From Pycnopodia helianthoides (taxonomy: Eukaryota > Echinodermata > Asteroidea > Forcipulatida > Asteriidae), in the NCBI GenBank assembly GCA_032158295.1, contig CM063245.1, positions 26,035,726 to 26,099,725 on the forward strand: a stretch of 64,000 nt of DNA. The letters run 5' to 3'. Positions 12,001 to 19,656 of the stretch are shown piece by piece; position 1 is the stretch's first letter, and the number at the start of each line of letters is the position of its first letter. Position numbers and translations under genes: made by a program. The notes beneath the pieces were generated by a model. It saw only the letters and a list, made by a program, of their open reading frames with translations, searched no databases and was not told where the DNA came from.

Positions 12001-13424
12001 TATTCGTAAAATTCGCGGAACGTAAGTGTCATTGTTTAAATGCAACATTTAGGTCCCTTTCACCACAGTAGTTAAAGACACTGGACACTGTTGTTAATTA
12101 TCAAAGACCAGTCTTCTCACTTGGTGTATCTCAACATATGGATAAAATAACAAACCTGTAAAAACTTGAGCTCAATTGGTTGTCGAAGTTGCGAGATAAC
12201 TATGAAAGAAAAAACACCCTTGTCACACGAAGTTGTGTGCTTTCAGATGGTTGATTTCGAGACCTCAAATTCTAATTCTGAGGTCTCGAAATCAAATTCG
12301 TGGAAAATTACTTCTTTCTCGAAAACTATGTCACTTAAGAGGGAGCCGTTTCTCACAATGCTTTTTACTGTCAAACTCTCCCCATTGCTCTTTACCAAGT
12401 AAGGTTTTATGCTAATAATTATTTTGAGTAATTACCAATAGTGTCCACTGCCTTTAAACCACCAAACTAACGATGCTTCACTGACATCCGCCCCTTGAGT
12501 GTTTTGAGCGGTCACAGGCCGGTCACACTCTAAAGAAAAGGGAAACAACAGGTCAGAATTGACCCGGATGCCAGGTCCCGGGGGCCTGACCTATAACAGG
12601 CTGACCCGGTAAATGTTTTTTTAAATGGGAGTTTAACTCGGATTCTCCGTCATTTTAAAGGAACATTACAGAATTGGAAAGAAAAAAACTTGTAAAATAT
12701 ACTTTTTGATCACAGATTTACATAAAACTTACCCGGTCTAATGATGATGATAGTAGAAAACATCCCTTGAAATATTTCTGTCCGAAATGCCATATTTGAT
12801 GAGAAATGAATAAACTTATTTTCCGATTGGAGTTTATCGCTCGGTGAGCCTTTTATTCATTTGTTGAATCTATATGATTTCATGCAAATGTGTAATCGGT
12901 TTTTCACTATTTTCTTGTGACCCAGATGGCCGATCGATCTCAAACTTCTACAGGTTTGTCAGTTTATGTATACGGTGGATTACGTAAAGTGCTTACACTG
13001 TCAGCTACTGTTTTGTTAGCAAAAACCAATTCTGTAATGTTCCTTTAATACAGATTCCGGGTAATACTGACCTAGAAATGGGTCAGGCCCCTAGGGCCCC
13101 GGATCAGGGTCAATCCAGAAGTTTTTAGAGTGCAGTGTCGTAGAGTTATGTTGTTTTAATTTCAGCCTGATGGCCCAAATTCTGAAATATAATATGATGA
13201 GGTATTTATGTGTAAGTTATTATGAGAAGTAGTGTCATACAGTTAGCACCGTTGTCGATGTTCATTCAGTCTTGATTTGTTGATCTTCCAGACTTGCTAT
13301 CGCGGACATCGTTCTCCAGCAACACACAGACATCTTGAAGAAGATCTCTGAAAAGTTCGACATCAGTCACGACTTCGAGGATACGTCGTCATACAAGGAA
13401 ACTGTATCTAGCATTCTTGTTTGA
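2..13424 (+). CDS. TRPA1-like: TRPA1-like cation channel, 3' half (13 exons, N-terminus outside window)
   Basis: Transient receptor potential ankyrin channel, a plasma-membrane non-selective cation channel used in chemical or thermal sensing. Exons by splice sites and phase: 2-121, 1374-1475, 2325-2395, 2676-2847, 3643-3753, 5240-5406, 6712-6772, 8287-8355, 9399-9572, 9863-9931, 10433-10546, 11903-12021, 13292-13424. They sum to 1482 nt, 493 residues plus stop, with every phase matching. Exon 3 holds the pre-S1 motif YNREDLISHELS. S1 is in exon 4, S2 in exon 5, S3-S4 in exon 6, S4-S5 linker in exon 7, S5 in exon 8, pore and S6 in exon 9. After S6 comes VGIAVGDIEK, then ETKLPSFMLRKM, both typical of TRPA1. 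Exon 13 is a probable coiled coil. The ankyrin repeats must lie upstream. A polycystin was considered, but the post-S6 region fits TRPA. TRPA1 versus another TRPA paralogue is not resolved. Confidence 0.9.
455..740 (+). repeat. 5'-truncated tRNA-SINE copy (family 2) ending in an ATT microsatellite
   Basis: It shares the middle and tail with the fuller copy at 52424-52774 (GGGGTTCGCCCCGGTGTTCC, then GCAGCATATTGC and CAGCACCTTGTA). The tRNA head is missing. It ends in about nine ATT repeats at 701-729. It lies in TRPA intron 1. Confidence 0.65.
970..1100 (+). repeat. fragment of SINE family 4
   Basis: Matches the body at 53985-54100 (GGGATAAAGAATRTTATTTGG, then CTCAGTACTTTCC). The tRNA-like part is missing. 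Lies in TRPA intron 1. Confidence 0.5.
1668..2044 (+). repeat. tRNA-derived SINE, family 1, near full length
   Basis: A tRNA-Leu/Ser-like head has an A box (TGTCCGAGTGGTCTAG) and B box (GGTTCGAATCCC). A unique body follows (TGGATGATACCCATGCCTAC; GGGTAACCCTGTTTCAGCCC), then an A/T-rich tail. A second copy at 54650-54950 shares the body and B box. Confidence 0.75.
3196..3577 (+). mobile_element. MITE family B, TTAA-flanked
   Basis: Terminal inverted repeats begin TTAAAGGAACATTACAGAAT; the right end is diverged (TCTGTAACGTTCCATTAA). An internal palindrome around ACGCTCATGAGCG is common to all copies. It has no coding capacity. Other copies lie at 12655-13048 (-), 29607-29982 (-), 36646-37028 and 45405-45798. 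Confidence 0.8.
3825..4206 (+). mobile_element. MITE family A, TTAA-flanked
   Basis: Starts TTAAAGACACTGGACAC and ends with the inverted equivalent GTGTCCAGTGCCTTTAA. The centre is an inverted repeat around GAGACCTCACGCGTGAGGTC. About 380 bp, non-coding. Other copies: 12072-12457, 48468-48792 (3' deletion), 58925-59309 and 62288-62672 (-). Confidence 0.85.
5203..5220 (+). repeat. 17-T homopolymer upstream of TRPA exon 6
   Basis: A run of about 17 T ending some 20 bases before the exon 6 acceptor. It may serve as the polypyrimidine tract, and its exact length is an assembly-sensitive spot. Confidence 0.7.
5587..5927 (+). mobile_element. MITE family A-prime (relative of family A)
   Basis: Ends are TTAAAGGCAGGATATACTTT and inverted AAAGTATCCACCGCTTTAA. 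It shares with family A the block CTCACTTGGTGT and the internal layout. A second copy is at 37143-37517. It lies in TRPA intron 6. Confidence 0.7.
7176..7649 (+). mobile_element. MITE family I, TTAA-flanked, about 474 bp
   Basis: Ends are TTAAAACCTTGTAGCG and inverted CCGTTGCAAGGTTTTAA. The body is closely repeated at 11024-11509 (for example CACGTTTTAGGAGGGGTGTC). No ORF of note. Confidence 0.78.
7650..7810 (+). repeat. 3' fragment of SINE family 2
   Basis: Matches the body of the SINE at 41386-42060: GTAGGTCCCGTGTATTAGGA, AGAGTAGGGGTTAACCCCAG, then CAGGTTTCCTCAGGA. It abuts the family I MITE. Confidence 0.65.
9399..9572 (+). CDS. TRPA-like exon 9: pore loop and S6
   Basis: Phase-0 exon of 58 codons. 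It encodes the pore helix and filter region (TFVMTLGELNKADIF) followed by S6 (IIFVVFLFFMPIVLINLT). The acidic filter residue, Asp in vertebrate TRPA1 (LGD), is Glu here (LGE). The acceptor is preceded by a 10-12 C run in a C/T tract, followed by CAATATAG. Confidence 0.88.
10670..10910 (-). repeat. tRNA-derived SINE family 4 copy
   Basis: On the minus strand a tRNA-like segment carries an A box (GTTTAGTGGTAAGACG) and B box (GGTTCGAATCCC). The body (CTCAGTACTTTTCC) is shared with 53985-54240. TRPA intron 11. Confidence 0.65.
11024..11509 (+). mobile_element. MITE family I, second copy
   Basis: Starts TTAAAACCTTGCAGCGAGG and ends GTGCAGGGTTAA. It is highly similar to 7176-7649 over its length, in the same orientation and the same host gene. 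Confidence 0.78.
11640..11855 (-). repeat. SINE family 3 fragment with tRNA-like B box
   Basis: The minus strand carries GGTTCAAATCCCGCTCTGTT and shared flanking body sequence (CCACAAGGGAAACTGACTGG on +, also near 55780-55800). The tRNA-like part breaks off before a complete A box. Confidence 0.55.
12072..12457 (+). mobile_element. MITE family A copy
   Basis: Starts TTAAAGACACTGGACACTG and ends GTGTCCACTGCCTTTAA. The central inverted repeat is GAGACCTCAAATTC / GAATTCTGAGGTCTC-like. TRPA intron 12. Confidence 0.85.
12526..13136 (+). mobile_element. Palindromic MITE interrupted by a family B MITE
   Basis: Left arm CACTCTAAAGAAAAGGG with GGGGGCCTGACC; right arm GGTCAGGCCCC and TTTTTAGAGTG. These are inverted copies. 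The middle is filled by a family B element, so family B inserted later. Confidence 0.6.
12655..13048 (-). mobile_element. MITE family B copy nested in a palindromic MITE
   Basis: TTAA at each end, with inverted termini TTAAAGGAACATTACAGAAT. Orientation is opposite to the copy at 3196-3577. Confidence 0.8.
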
Positions 13425-13611
13425 CATCAGCAACACTGGGAGCCCAAGCATTCCGTGCATGACGTCAGAGTCAGAGTCTTTCATGCACCGCGCAAACAGA
13501 ATCCCAATTCGTTACAGAAATCCTACATTCTTGGTTAATTGATAATTACAGCTGTGGGAGTACATTTAATTGTCTTCATGTACAATGTTACTATTCTATT
13601 TGTTAGAGTAA
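13425..13611 (+). other. Proximal 3' flank / probable 3' UTR of the TRPA-like gene
   Basis: Non-coding sequence between the channel stop and the LTR element. No AATAAA was seen before the LTR, so the original 3' end is probably interrupted by the retrotransposon. Confidence 0.5.
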
Positions 13612-14035
13612 TGTAGCGTGATCTATTTTGGGTCCTTGTCTAACCTGTCGCAAAACGCCTACAGGAAAACACAACGGCAATCAGAATACTTCATTTAACA
13701 AGCCTTTATTCAACTTCAGCAACACGTCCGCTCTGGACTACATCATTATTTCAACTCTTTTTCAATAGAAAACACACACGCAACACAACGCTACAAAAGG
13801 GCGCCAATCCTGCCAGCGCACCTGGATAATCTCTTATCTTTACATAAATTGTTATACAATGTTATACATCAGCCAATGCGCGGGGTAATTCGTCCAATCA
13901 TGGCACAGTTCACACAAAGTTCAGGCAAGCTGCCGTGGGAGCATTGTCCTTCCATCATCCGACGGGGTACGGTACTCCAGCGCACCCGGCGGGGCATTCC
14001 TCTATACACAGAGCATACAGTTAGTGTTCGTTACA
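13612..14035 (-). repeat. 3' LTR (left copy)
   Basis: Runs TGTAGCGTGATC to GTTCGTTACA on the plus strand, giving TG..CA ends. It contains a minus-strand AATAAA (TTTATT at 13705-13710) and a minus-strand TATA-like TGTATAACA near 13853-13870. Confidence 0.93.
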
Positions 14036-14050
14036 TTGCTCCCTCCTGAA
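14036..14050 (-). promoter_or_regulatory. Polypurine tract next to the 3' LTR
   Basis: On the minus strand the bases just before the LTR read AGGAGGGAGCAA. This is the purine-rich plus-strand primer expected at this position. Confidence 0.7.
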
Positions 14051-14419
14051 ATTGAACTATTCTCCTGAATAGTCGGACAATTTTCTTGTAGAATGTTTTT
14101 ATTAAAACAGGGGTGTCCACAGGGAATGTTGATTCACGTCGATCCTGGTCCCACATAGCCAAACTATGGTTACTCGGATCAAGCGAAAATCAAACAATCC
14201 GTGTCGACCCCCCCCCCCAACTCGAGACTCTTAAGGCCAAAACAAAATCCACAACAACACAACAGTCTTACTGGGGTAGACCAGATTCCCGGTGCCATGT
14301 TCTCCACAAGATGTCGTCTGGTTCGCGGATCCCCCGGGACTCCGTCATCCTTGTTGTAACTATTCCGGTGTACACATCTTCTTTCACCTCCCTCATCTCG
14401 GTGACAAACTCTTCTCTCA

Positions 14420-17400
14420 TTAACACTGGCTCTGTCTGAGATGCCTGGTTGCTGGTCCGAGGGGCTCTGGGGATGCCCGGAGGGGGTCACAAGGCACTAA
14501 TCCCACGGTGTGAATTGTCGTCGCACTATACCACTGCCCGTTCCTGTAAATCCAGTTCCCCCCTTCAATGTGCTCCTTGTGGACACTGGTAGATATCCGG
14601 CGCACCGGAGAACTCGGCGATGCTGAACTGTTGCCGACATCATGTTCAGCATTGTCTTTAGGGCGGACACTGGCTTGAGTGGGCTGTTGTCGGTGTACCC
14701 GTTCATGGCGCACCAGATAATCATGTCGGCGATATGTTTGGCCGCAGGTTGAGCATGTGTACCGCTGGTCTTCGTGAACCACCTTCTCGTGACGACGCCT
14801 GCCATGTTTGTTCGCATACTGCCTCCCACAGGTCTTACAAGAGTAGCCTCCTTCCATTCTTGATTCTGAGACAGAACTACTGCACGTCGAAATTACTGAC
14901 AGTCCTTCGATGAGTCGTGGCGGTTTCCTAATGATGCGACCACGTCGGGTACGCTGAAGTTCAGTGGGGCTGTGCGCACTACCAGCCGGGCTGCGTGTAT
15001 CTCCAGCGGGTCTTCCAACGGGGCTACCGGCAGGGCTTCCGGCGGGGCTTCCGGCGGGGCTTCCGGCGGGGCTTCCGGCGGGGCTTCCGGCGGGGCTACC
15101 GGCGGGGCTTCCGGCAGGGCTACCGGCGGGGCTTCCGGCAGGGCTACCGGCGGGGCTTCCGGCGGGGCTTCCAATATCAAGGAGGTCACTAGCCCCGGCG
15201 GGGCTCCCAACCTGCTGAGGGTTACCCAGACGAGCTCGGTGGCCGACGGCGGCGGGGCTGCCTGTATCGGCGGGGCTATCCAGACCAATGAAATATTTCA
15301 CTCGGCCGGGACCGCCAACACCATTGTAGCTGCCGACACCGGCGGGGCTACCGGATGATACGACGGGGCGTTTAAACCCACATTCTTCCTTAGTTCTTCC
15401 ATTACATGTTTTCAGTCTGTCGGCGTGAACAACGAGTGGTTTGGCACGAGTACTTTTCTGGATCCTGTACACCACACCAGACAGCTTATCCATGACAACA
15501 TATGGCCCAGTCCAGTTTAGGGTCAACTTGGGGCTCCGTCCTTTCATCCGGCGTTTTTCGTGTAACCACACCACTGAACCAACATCATACAGTACTTGCT
15601 TGACATTCCGGTCATAATGTCTTTTCTGCGCTAGCATCTGCCTACCAGTGATTTCCCTTGCCACTTCGTGAGCCATGTGAAGTTTGTTTTGCAGTGTCAT
15701 TACATATTTATTGGTCGGCACTGGTGCTTGAGGTGTTCTTGACCCGACTAGCAAGTCAATGGGCATGGTTATTTCCCGGCCAAGCATCATTGTGTTTGGT
15801 GTTTCTTTCGTGGACTCGTGCTCGGCTGATCGATAGGCCATGGTTAGAAGTGCAAGGTGCTGGTCCCAGTCCAGTTGGGACTTATCAACCCAGAGGCTCA
15901 GCATTGCTTCGATGGTCCGGTTGAATCTTTCGATCATGCCATCTGACCGCGGGTGATACGGTGTTGTACGTGTCTTGCTTATACCAAGCAGTAAGCACAT
16001 TTTCTGAAAGACTTCCGATTCAAAGTCCCTTCCCTGATCGGAGTGAAGCTCCAGCGGCACTCCAAACCTCGCAACAAATTCTTCAACAAGTTTGGTAGCC
16101 ACTGTAGGGGCCCTCTGGTCTGGAATTGCGTAGCACTCAGTCCACTTGGTAAAATAGTCCCCTACCACCATTATGTATTTATTTCCGCGGTCTGTAACTG
16201 GGAGGGGTCCCATGATGTCTACAGCATCTCTCTCAAGTGGAGCTCCAACTTGATAGCTAACTGCTGCTGCACGTTTCGTTCGACCTGGTTGTTTACGCCT
16301 TTGACATTGCTGACAATCCCGTACCCATCGTTGTGAATATTGACGCATTGCTGGCCAATAAAATTGGCTGCGGCACAGCTTAGAAAACGTCTTGGCGATT
16401 CCCAGGTGCCCGGCGGTCTTACTGTCATGAAAGTGTTTCATAATTGCTGGACGCAGATCTGTCGGCAATATTATCTTCAATTGAGCCTGGTCTGTCGGTC
16501 GGGCGGGTTCCCAGCGGATGCACAACATGTTTTCGCTAACGACCAATTGTTCGTAGCGGGACCACCAGAATTTCAGTTCTTTACCTCTGGAAGATACCTT
16601 CTCCCAAGCAGGTCGTCTACTCTCATTTTCTAACCACTTAATCACTTCGCACAGATCTTTGTCGTTTCGTTGTGCTTGCACTACGGACCCAGAGCTAATC
16701 TCATTTGGACATTCTTGCGTTGCTCTTGCTCCGACCGGAGCCTGCACCGGCGGGGCTGCCTGCACCGGCGGGGCCGCCTGCACCGGCGGGGCTGCCGACA
16801 CCAGTGGGGCAATCCAACCCGGCGGGGATGCCAACACCGGCGGGGCTGCCGACACCAGCGGGGCACTCCGACCCGGCGGGGCCGCCTGCGTTGGCATGGC
16901 CGCCGACACCGGAGGGGCCGCCCGCACCAGTGGGGCTGTGTGGGCTGACGGTGATTTCTGCACCGGTGGAGATGTTTGTTGCCGTCCCTCTATGATTGCA
17001 TGGTTATCAATCTGCCGTATGGTCCCGATTTCCAGCTCAAGACCAGTCGGAATACTAGCCTCAGGTCCATTATGGTCACATTCAGGAAAACACTTCCTTG
17101 ATAGGGCGTCAGCGTTACCGTGTTGGTTACCCGGCCGATGTTCAATGGTGAAGTCATAAATGCCCAACTTCTGGAGCCACCTCGCCAGTTGTCCTTGTGG
17201 TTCTTTAACTCCATGCAGCCACTTCAGAGGTCGGTGGTCAGTCCTGACCCGAAAGTGAGCGCCGTACAAGTAGTGGTTATATTTCTGTATGAAAAAAGTC
17301 ACTGCTAGCAGCTCTCGTCGCGTTACGCAGTAGTTTCTTTCACTTTTGGTGAGTGACCTGCTGCCATAGGCCAGTACACGCTCCTTTCCTCCCTGAACTT

Positions 17401-19600
17401 GTGACAATACGGCTCCGATGGCAAAACCGCTTGCGTCTGTATCAAGAATAAATTCAGTTTCTGCACACGGGTAAGCTAAAATCGGAGCGGAGGTCAGACA
17501 GCTCTTGAGCACCTCAAATGCTTCTTGACACTCGGCAGTCCATTTGAACTCCCTTCCCTTCTCCGTCACACGATTGAGTGGGCGGGAAATCTTGGCAAAT
17601 CCTTTAATAAATCGCCTGTAGTATGATACCAGGCCCAGGAAGCTTCGCACGTCAGTGACCGTCATTGGCTGCGTCCAGTCTTGTACGGCAAGAACCTTTT
17701 CGGGGTCCGTTGCAACTCCTTCCGTCGATACAACATGGCCGAGGAATTCCACCTTCCTTCTAAAAAGCTTACATTTTCTAGGCTTCAGCTTTAGATTTGC
17801 TGCTTGCAGTCGTCCCAGAACCGAGCACAGTCTATGCATGTGCTGTTCAAACGATACGCCAAAAACGATCACATCATCAAGGTACAGTACCGCCACTTGC
17901 CACTGAAGGCCCTCCAGCACTCTTTCCATTAGGCGTTCGAACGTAGAGGGCGCGTTACATAGCCCAAAGGGCATTGTAACAAACTGATACAGTCCGCCAC
18001 GTCCAGTGCTGAAAGCGGTCTTGTGTCTGTCTTCTTCAGCTACTTCAACCTGCCAATAGCCAGAGGCGAGATCCAGTGTTGAGAAAAACTGTGATCCGGC
18101 TAAGGAGTCCAAATTGTCCTCAATGCGTGGCAGGGGATGAGCGTCTTTTTTTGTTACTTCGTTGAGTTTCCTATAATCAATACAGACTCTGACGGTTCCG
18201 TCTTTCTTTTTCACCAACACGATAGGGGAACACCAAGGGCCATCGGAGGGCTCGATAATGCCCTGAGAAAGCATCTTTGCCACCTCCTTGTCTGCTACTT
18301 CACGCTGGCTCAAGGGAACTCTTCTTGGCCTTTGTCGAATTGGTGGCACATTCTCGGTCACTATGTGATGTTTTGCGATGTTAGTTCTACCGATGTCACC
18401 GTCCATCTTGGAGAATACATCTTCGTACTTCCGCAGCAACAGTTTTAATTGATCCTTTTCACCAGAAGTTAGACCTTCACAACTCAGTTCAAAGAGATCG
18501 GTCAAGTGTTCTGGTACTTCTAACACAGCTTCGTTGTCAATGTCGTTCCCTGCGTCGTAAACCATGTTGACACCACCGACCAGTTGGTGTTTTTCAGCCG
18601 TCACCATGCTGTATACTGGGTCTAGCGTAGCAGTGTCTGTACCTTTCCTGAGAACATGAGGCTGAGTAGACAAATTCATGATCCTTACTGGAACCACATG
18701 GCGGGTGGTGTCAACCAGGGCACTGGCAACCAAAAGAGTGTGGTCCTTCGCCAGGCTATCTCTATTCTGGAGCAAACCCCATGTAGGCGTGGTTCTTGAG
18801 TCATCGTTTACAACCTGACATCCGAGAAGAACTTCCGTCATAGGTGGTACTATAACAGTTTCCATCAGTCGGACACGGCAGACTTTCGGCACCTCTGCAC
18901 ACGGATGCATCGGTATATTGTAAGTACCAACTTGCAGGCACTCGTCCTCCCAGAGCAAGGTGCATTTGTGTTTCCTTAAGAAGTCCAGACCAAGTATTGC
19001 ATTGTCACTGACATCTGCCACCCACATAGTGTGTTCCAGTTTGCACCCACCAATCGATATGTTCATTTCGGCTCGACCGGATATTTTGAGTTTACTCCCA
19101 TCTGCCTGGCGGAATGTACGGTCGGGAGGAGTCAGCTTTGGTTTTAGCCGTTGGCTTATCTCATCAAAAAATCGGTCGGAAACAAAACTCTCAGTCGCTC
19201 CGGTGTCTATGAGAAAGGCTGAAGTCCTGTCCAGTAGTTTTCCATGAACATACAACCCAGCTATCTTTGACGAAGTTGAACGCAACCCCGATCCTCGGTC
19301 TGACGACAATGGAGCCCCTATGTTGGCGGCTGCCTGTTGTACTGGGGATGTATGTGTCGGCAGTGTTGTGTGTGTCGGCGGGGCTGCCTGCACCGGCGGG
19401 GCTGCCTGCACCGGCGGGGCTGCCTGCACCGGCGGGGCTGCCTGCACCGGCGGGGCTGCCTGCACCGGCGGGGCTGCCTGCACCGGCGGGGCTGCCTGCA
19501 CCGGCGGGGCTGACTGCACCGGCGGGGCTTCCCGTGCCGGCGGGGCTGCATGCACTTGCGGAGCATCCCGCTGGCACATGGTCTTCGTCAAATTTTCCAC
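14420..19600 (-). CDS. pol: pol polyprotein of the Ty3/gypsy element (PR-RT-RH-INT plus C-terminal zinc fingers)
   Basis: One open frame of 1726 codons counted from a GTG; the true entry is probably by frameshift from gag. Order by residue: proline-rich PPVQAA repeats about 14-90; aspartic protease DTGA 132-135; reverse transcriptase about 440-630 with YLDD 573-576; RNase H with D720/D722, E763 and D788; a second PPVQAA-type tract about 876-955; integrase zinc motif H1058, H1065, C1096, C1099; catalytic D1128, D1188, E1224; GPY/F module WTGPYVV near 1363; GSPA array about 1477-1530; two C2H2 fingers 1586-1636; a 90-residue tail. All catalytic residues are present and no internal stop is seen, so the frame looks intact. 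Integrase followed by C2H2 fingers is unusual. Confidence 0.95.
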   Translation of the reverse strand: MENLTKTMCQRDAPQVHAAPPAREAPPVQSAPPVQAAPPVQAAPPVQAAPPVQAAPPVQAAPPVQAAPPVQAAPPTHTTLPTHTSPVQQAAANIGAPLSSDRGSGLRSTSSKIAGLYVHGKLLDRTSAFLIDTGATESFVSDRFFDEISQRLKPKLTPPDRTFRQADGSKLKISGRAEMNISIGGCKLEHTMWVADVSDNAILGLDFLRKHKCTLLWEDECLQVGTYNIPMHPCAEVPKVCRVRLMETVIVPPMTEVLLGCQVVNDDSRTTPTWGLLQNRDSLAKDHTLLVASALVDTTRHVVPVRIMNLSTQPHVLRKGTDTATLDPVYSMVTAEKHQLVGGVNMVYDAGNDIDNEAVLEVPEHLTDLFELSCEGLTSGEKDQLKLLLRKYEDVFSKMDGDIGRTNIAKHHIVTENVPPIRQRPRRVPLSQREVADKEVAKMLSQGIIEPSDGPWCSPIVLVKKKDGTVRVCIDYRKLNEVTKKDAHPLPRIEDNLDSLAGSQFFSTLDLASGYWQVEVAEEDRHKTAFSTGRGGLYQFVTMPFGLCNAPSTFERLMERVLEGLQWQVAVLYLDDVIVFGVSFEQHMHRLCSVLGRLQAANLKLKPRKCKLFRRKVEFLGHVVSTEGVATDPEKVLAVQDWTQPMTVTDVRSFLGLVSYYRRFIKGFAKISRPLNRVTEKGREFKWTAECQEAFEVLKSCLTSAPILAYPCAETEFILDTDASGFAIGAVLSQVQGGKERVLAYGSRSLTKSERNYCVTRRELLAVTFFIQKYNHYLYGAHFRVRTDHRPLKWLHGVKEPQGQLARWLQKLGIYDFTIEHRPGNQHGNADALSRKCFPECDHNGPEASIPTGLELEIGTIRQIDNHAIIEGRQQTSPPVQKSPSAHTAPLVRAAPPVSAAMPTQAAPPGRSAPLVSAAPPVLASPPGWIAPLVSAAPPVQAAPPVQAAPPVQAPVGARATQECPNEISSGSVVQAQRNDKDLCEVIKWLENESRRPAWEKVSSRGKELKFWWSRYEQLVVSENMLCIRWEPARPTDQAQLKIILPTDLRPAIMKHFHDSKTAGHLGIAKTFSKLCRSQFYWPAMRQYSQRWVRDCQQCQRRKQPGRTKRAAAVSYQVGAPLERDAVDIMGPLPVTDRGNKYIMVVGDYFTKWTECYAIPDQRAPTVATKLVEEFVARFGVPLELHSDQGRDFESEVFQKMCLLLGISKTRTTPYHPRSDGMIERFNRTIEAMLSLWVDKSQLDWDQHLALLTMAYRSAEHESTKETPNTMMLGREITMPIDLLVGSRTPQAPVPTNKYVMTLQNKLHMAHEVAREITGRQMLAQKRHYDRNVKQVLYDVGSVVWLHEKRRMKGRSPKLTLNWTGPYVVMDKLSGVVYRIQKSTRAKPLVVHADRLKTCNGRTKEECGFKRPVVSSGSPAGVGSYNGVGGPGRVKYFIGLDSPADTGSPAAVGHRARLGNPQQVGSPAGASDLLDIGSPAGSPAGSPAGSPAGSPAGSPAGSPAGSPAGSPAGSPAGSPAGSPAGSPVGRPAGDTRSPAGSAHSPTELQRTRRGRIIRKPPRLIEGLSVISTCSSSVSESRMEGGYSCKTCGRQYANKHGRRRHEKVVHEDQRYTCSTCGQTYRRHDYLVRHERVHRQQPTQASVRPKDNAEHDVGNSSASPSSPVRRISTSVHKEHIEGGNWIYRNGQWYSATTIHTVGLVPCDPLRASPEPLGPATRHLRQSQC
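14693..14845 (-). CDS. Two C2H2 zinc fingers at the pol C-terminus
   Basis: Part of the pol frame. Finger 1 is C-x2-C-x12-H-x4-H (begins YSCKTCGRQY). Finger 2 is C-x2-C-x12-H-x3-H (begins YTCSTCGQTY). They are separated by a short DQR linker, as in DNA-binding tandem fingers. Confidence 0.88.
15010..15172 (-). repeat. 12-bp coding minisatellite (GSPA repeats) in pol
   Basis: About a dozen units of GGCGGGGCTTCC (plus strand) encode GSPA on the minus strand, with some units reading GGCGGGGCTACC. Isolated copies of the same core are scattered over 15195-15355. Confidence 0.9.
16736..16980 (-). repeat. Proline-rich repeat tract between RNase H and integrase
   Basis: Degenerate 18-bp units built on GGCGGGGCTGCCTGCACC encode PPVQAA-like repeats. 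The three cleanest units lie at 16746-16800. The tract interrupts the usual RNase H to integrase linker. Confidence 0.85.
19331..19560 (-). repeat. 18-bp coding minisatellite at the pol N-terminus
   Basis: About eight near-identical units of GGCGGGGCTGCCTGCACC, each encoding PPVQAA upstream of protease. They are the same unit as at 16736-16980. Confidence 0.92.
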
Positions 19601-19656
19601 GATTTTGAGCCTGCTGTCAAGACCGGCTGTATTTTGGCTCTCAAATACAGCCCCGT

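Noticed and set aside
1374..13424. Polycystin-2-like channel as the identity of the first gene
   Set aside because: The six-segment layout fits loosely, but the pre-S1 motif, filter and post-S6 LPSFMLRK region are TRPA-type, and there is no large polycystin extracellular domain.
13849..14049. Small ORFs in the LTRs (also 21151-21372)
   Set aside because: Lie within non-coding LTR sequence on the strand opposite to the element.
14036..14419. Envelope-like gene in the retrotransposon
   Set aside because: Only about 380 bases remain between pol and the LTR, with no signal peptide or membrane segment.
14964..15358. Long plus- and minus-strand ORFs across the GC-rich arrays
   Set aside because: The 12- and 18-bp repeats have no stops in several frames. 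The real frame is the pol frame with protease, RT and integrase.
16659..17159. 166-residue plus-strand ORF
   Set aside because: Antisense shadow of the RNase H/integrase linker tract.
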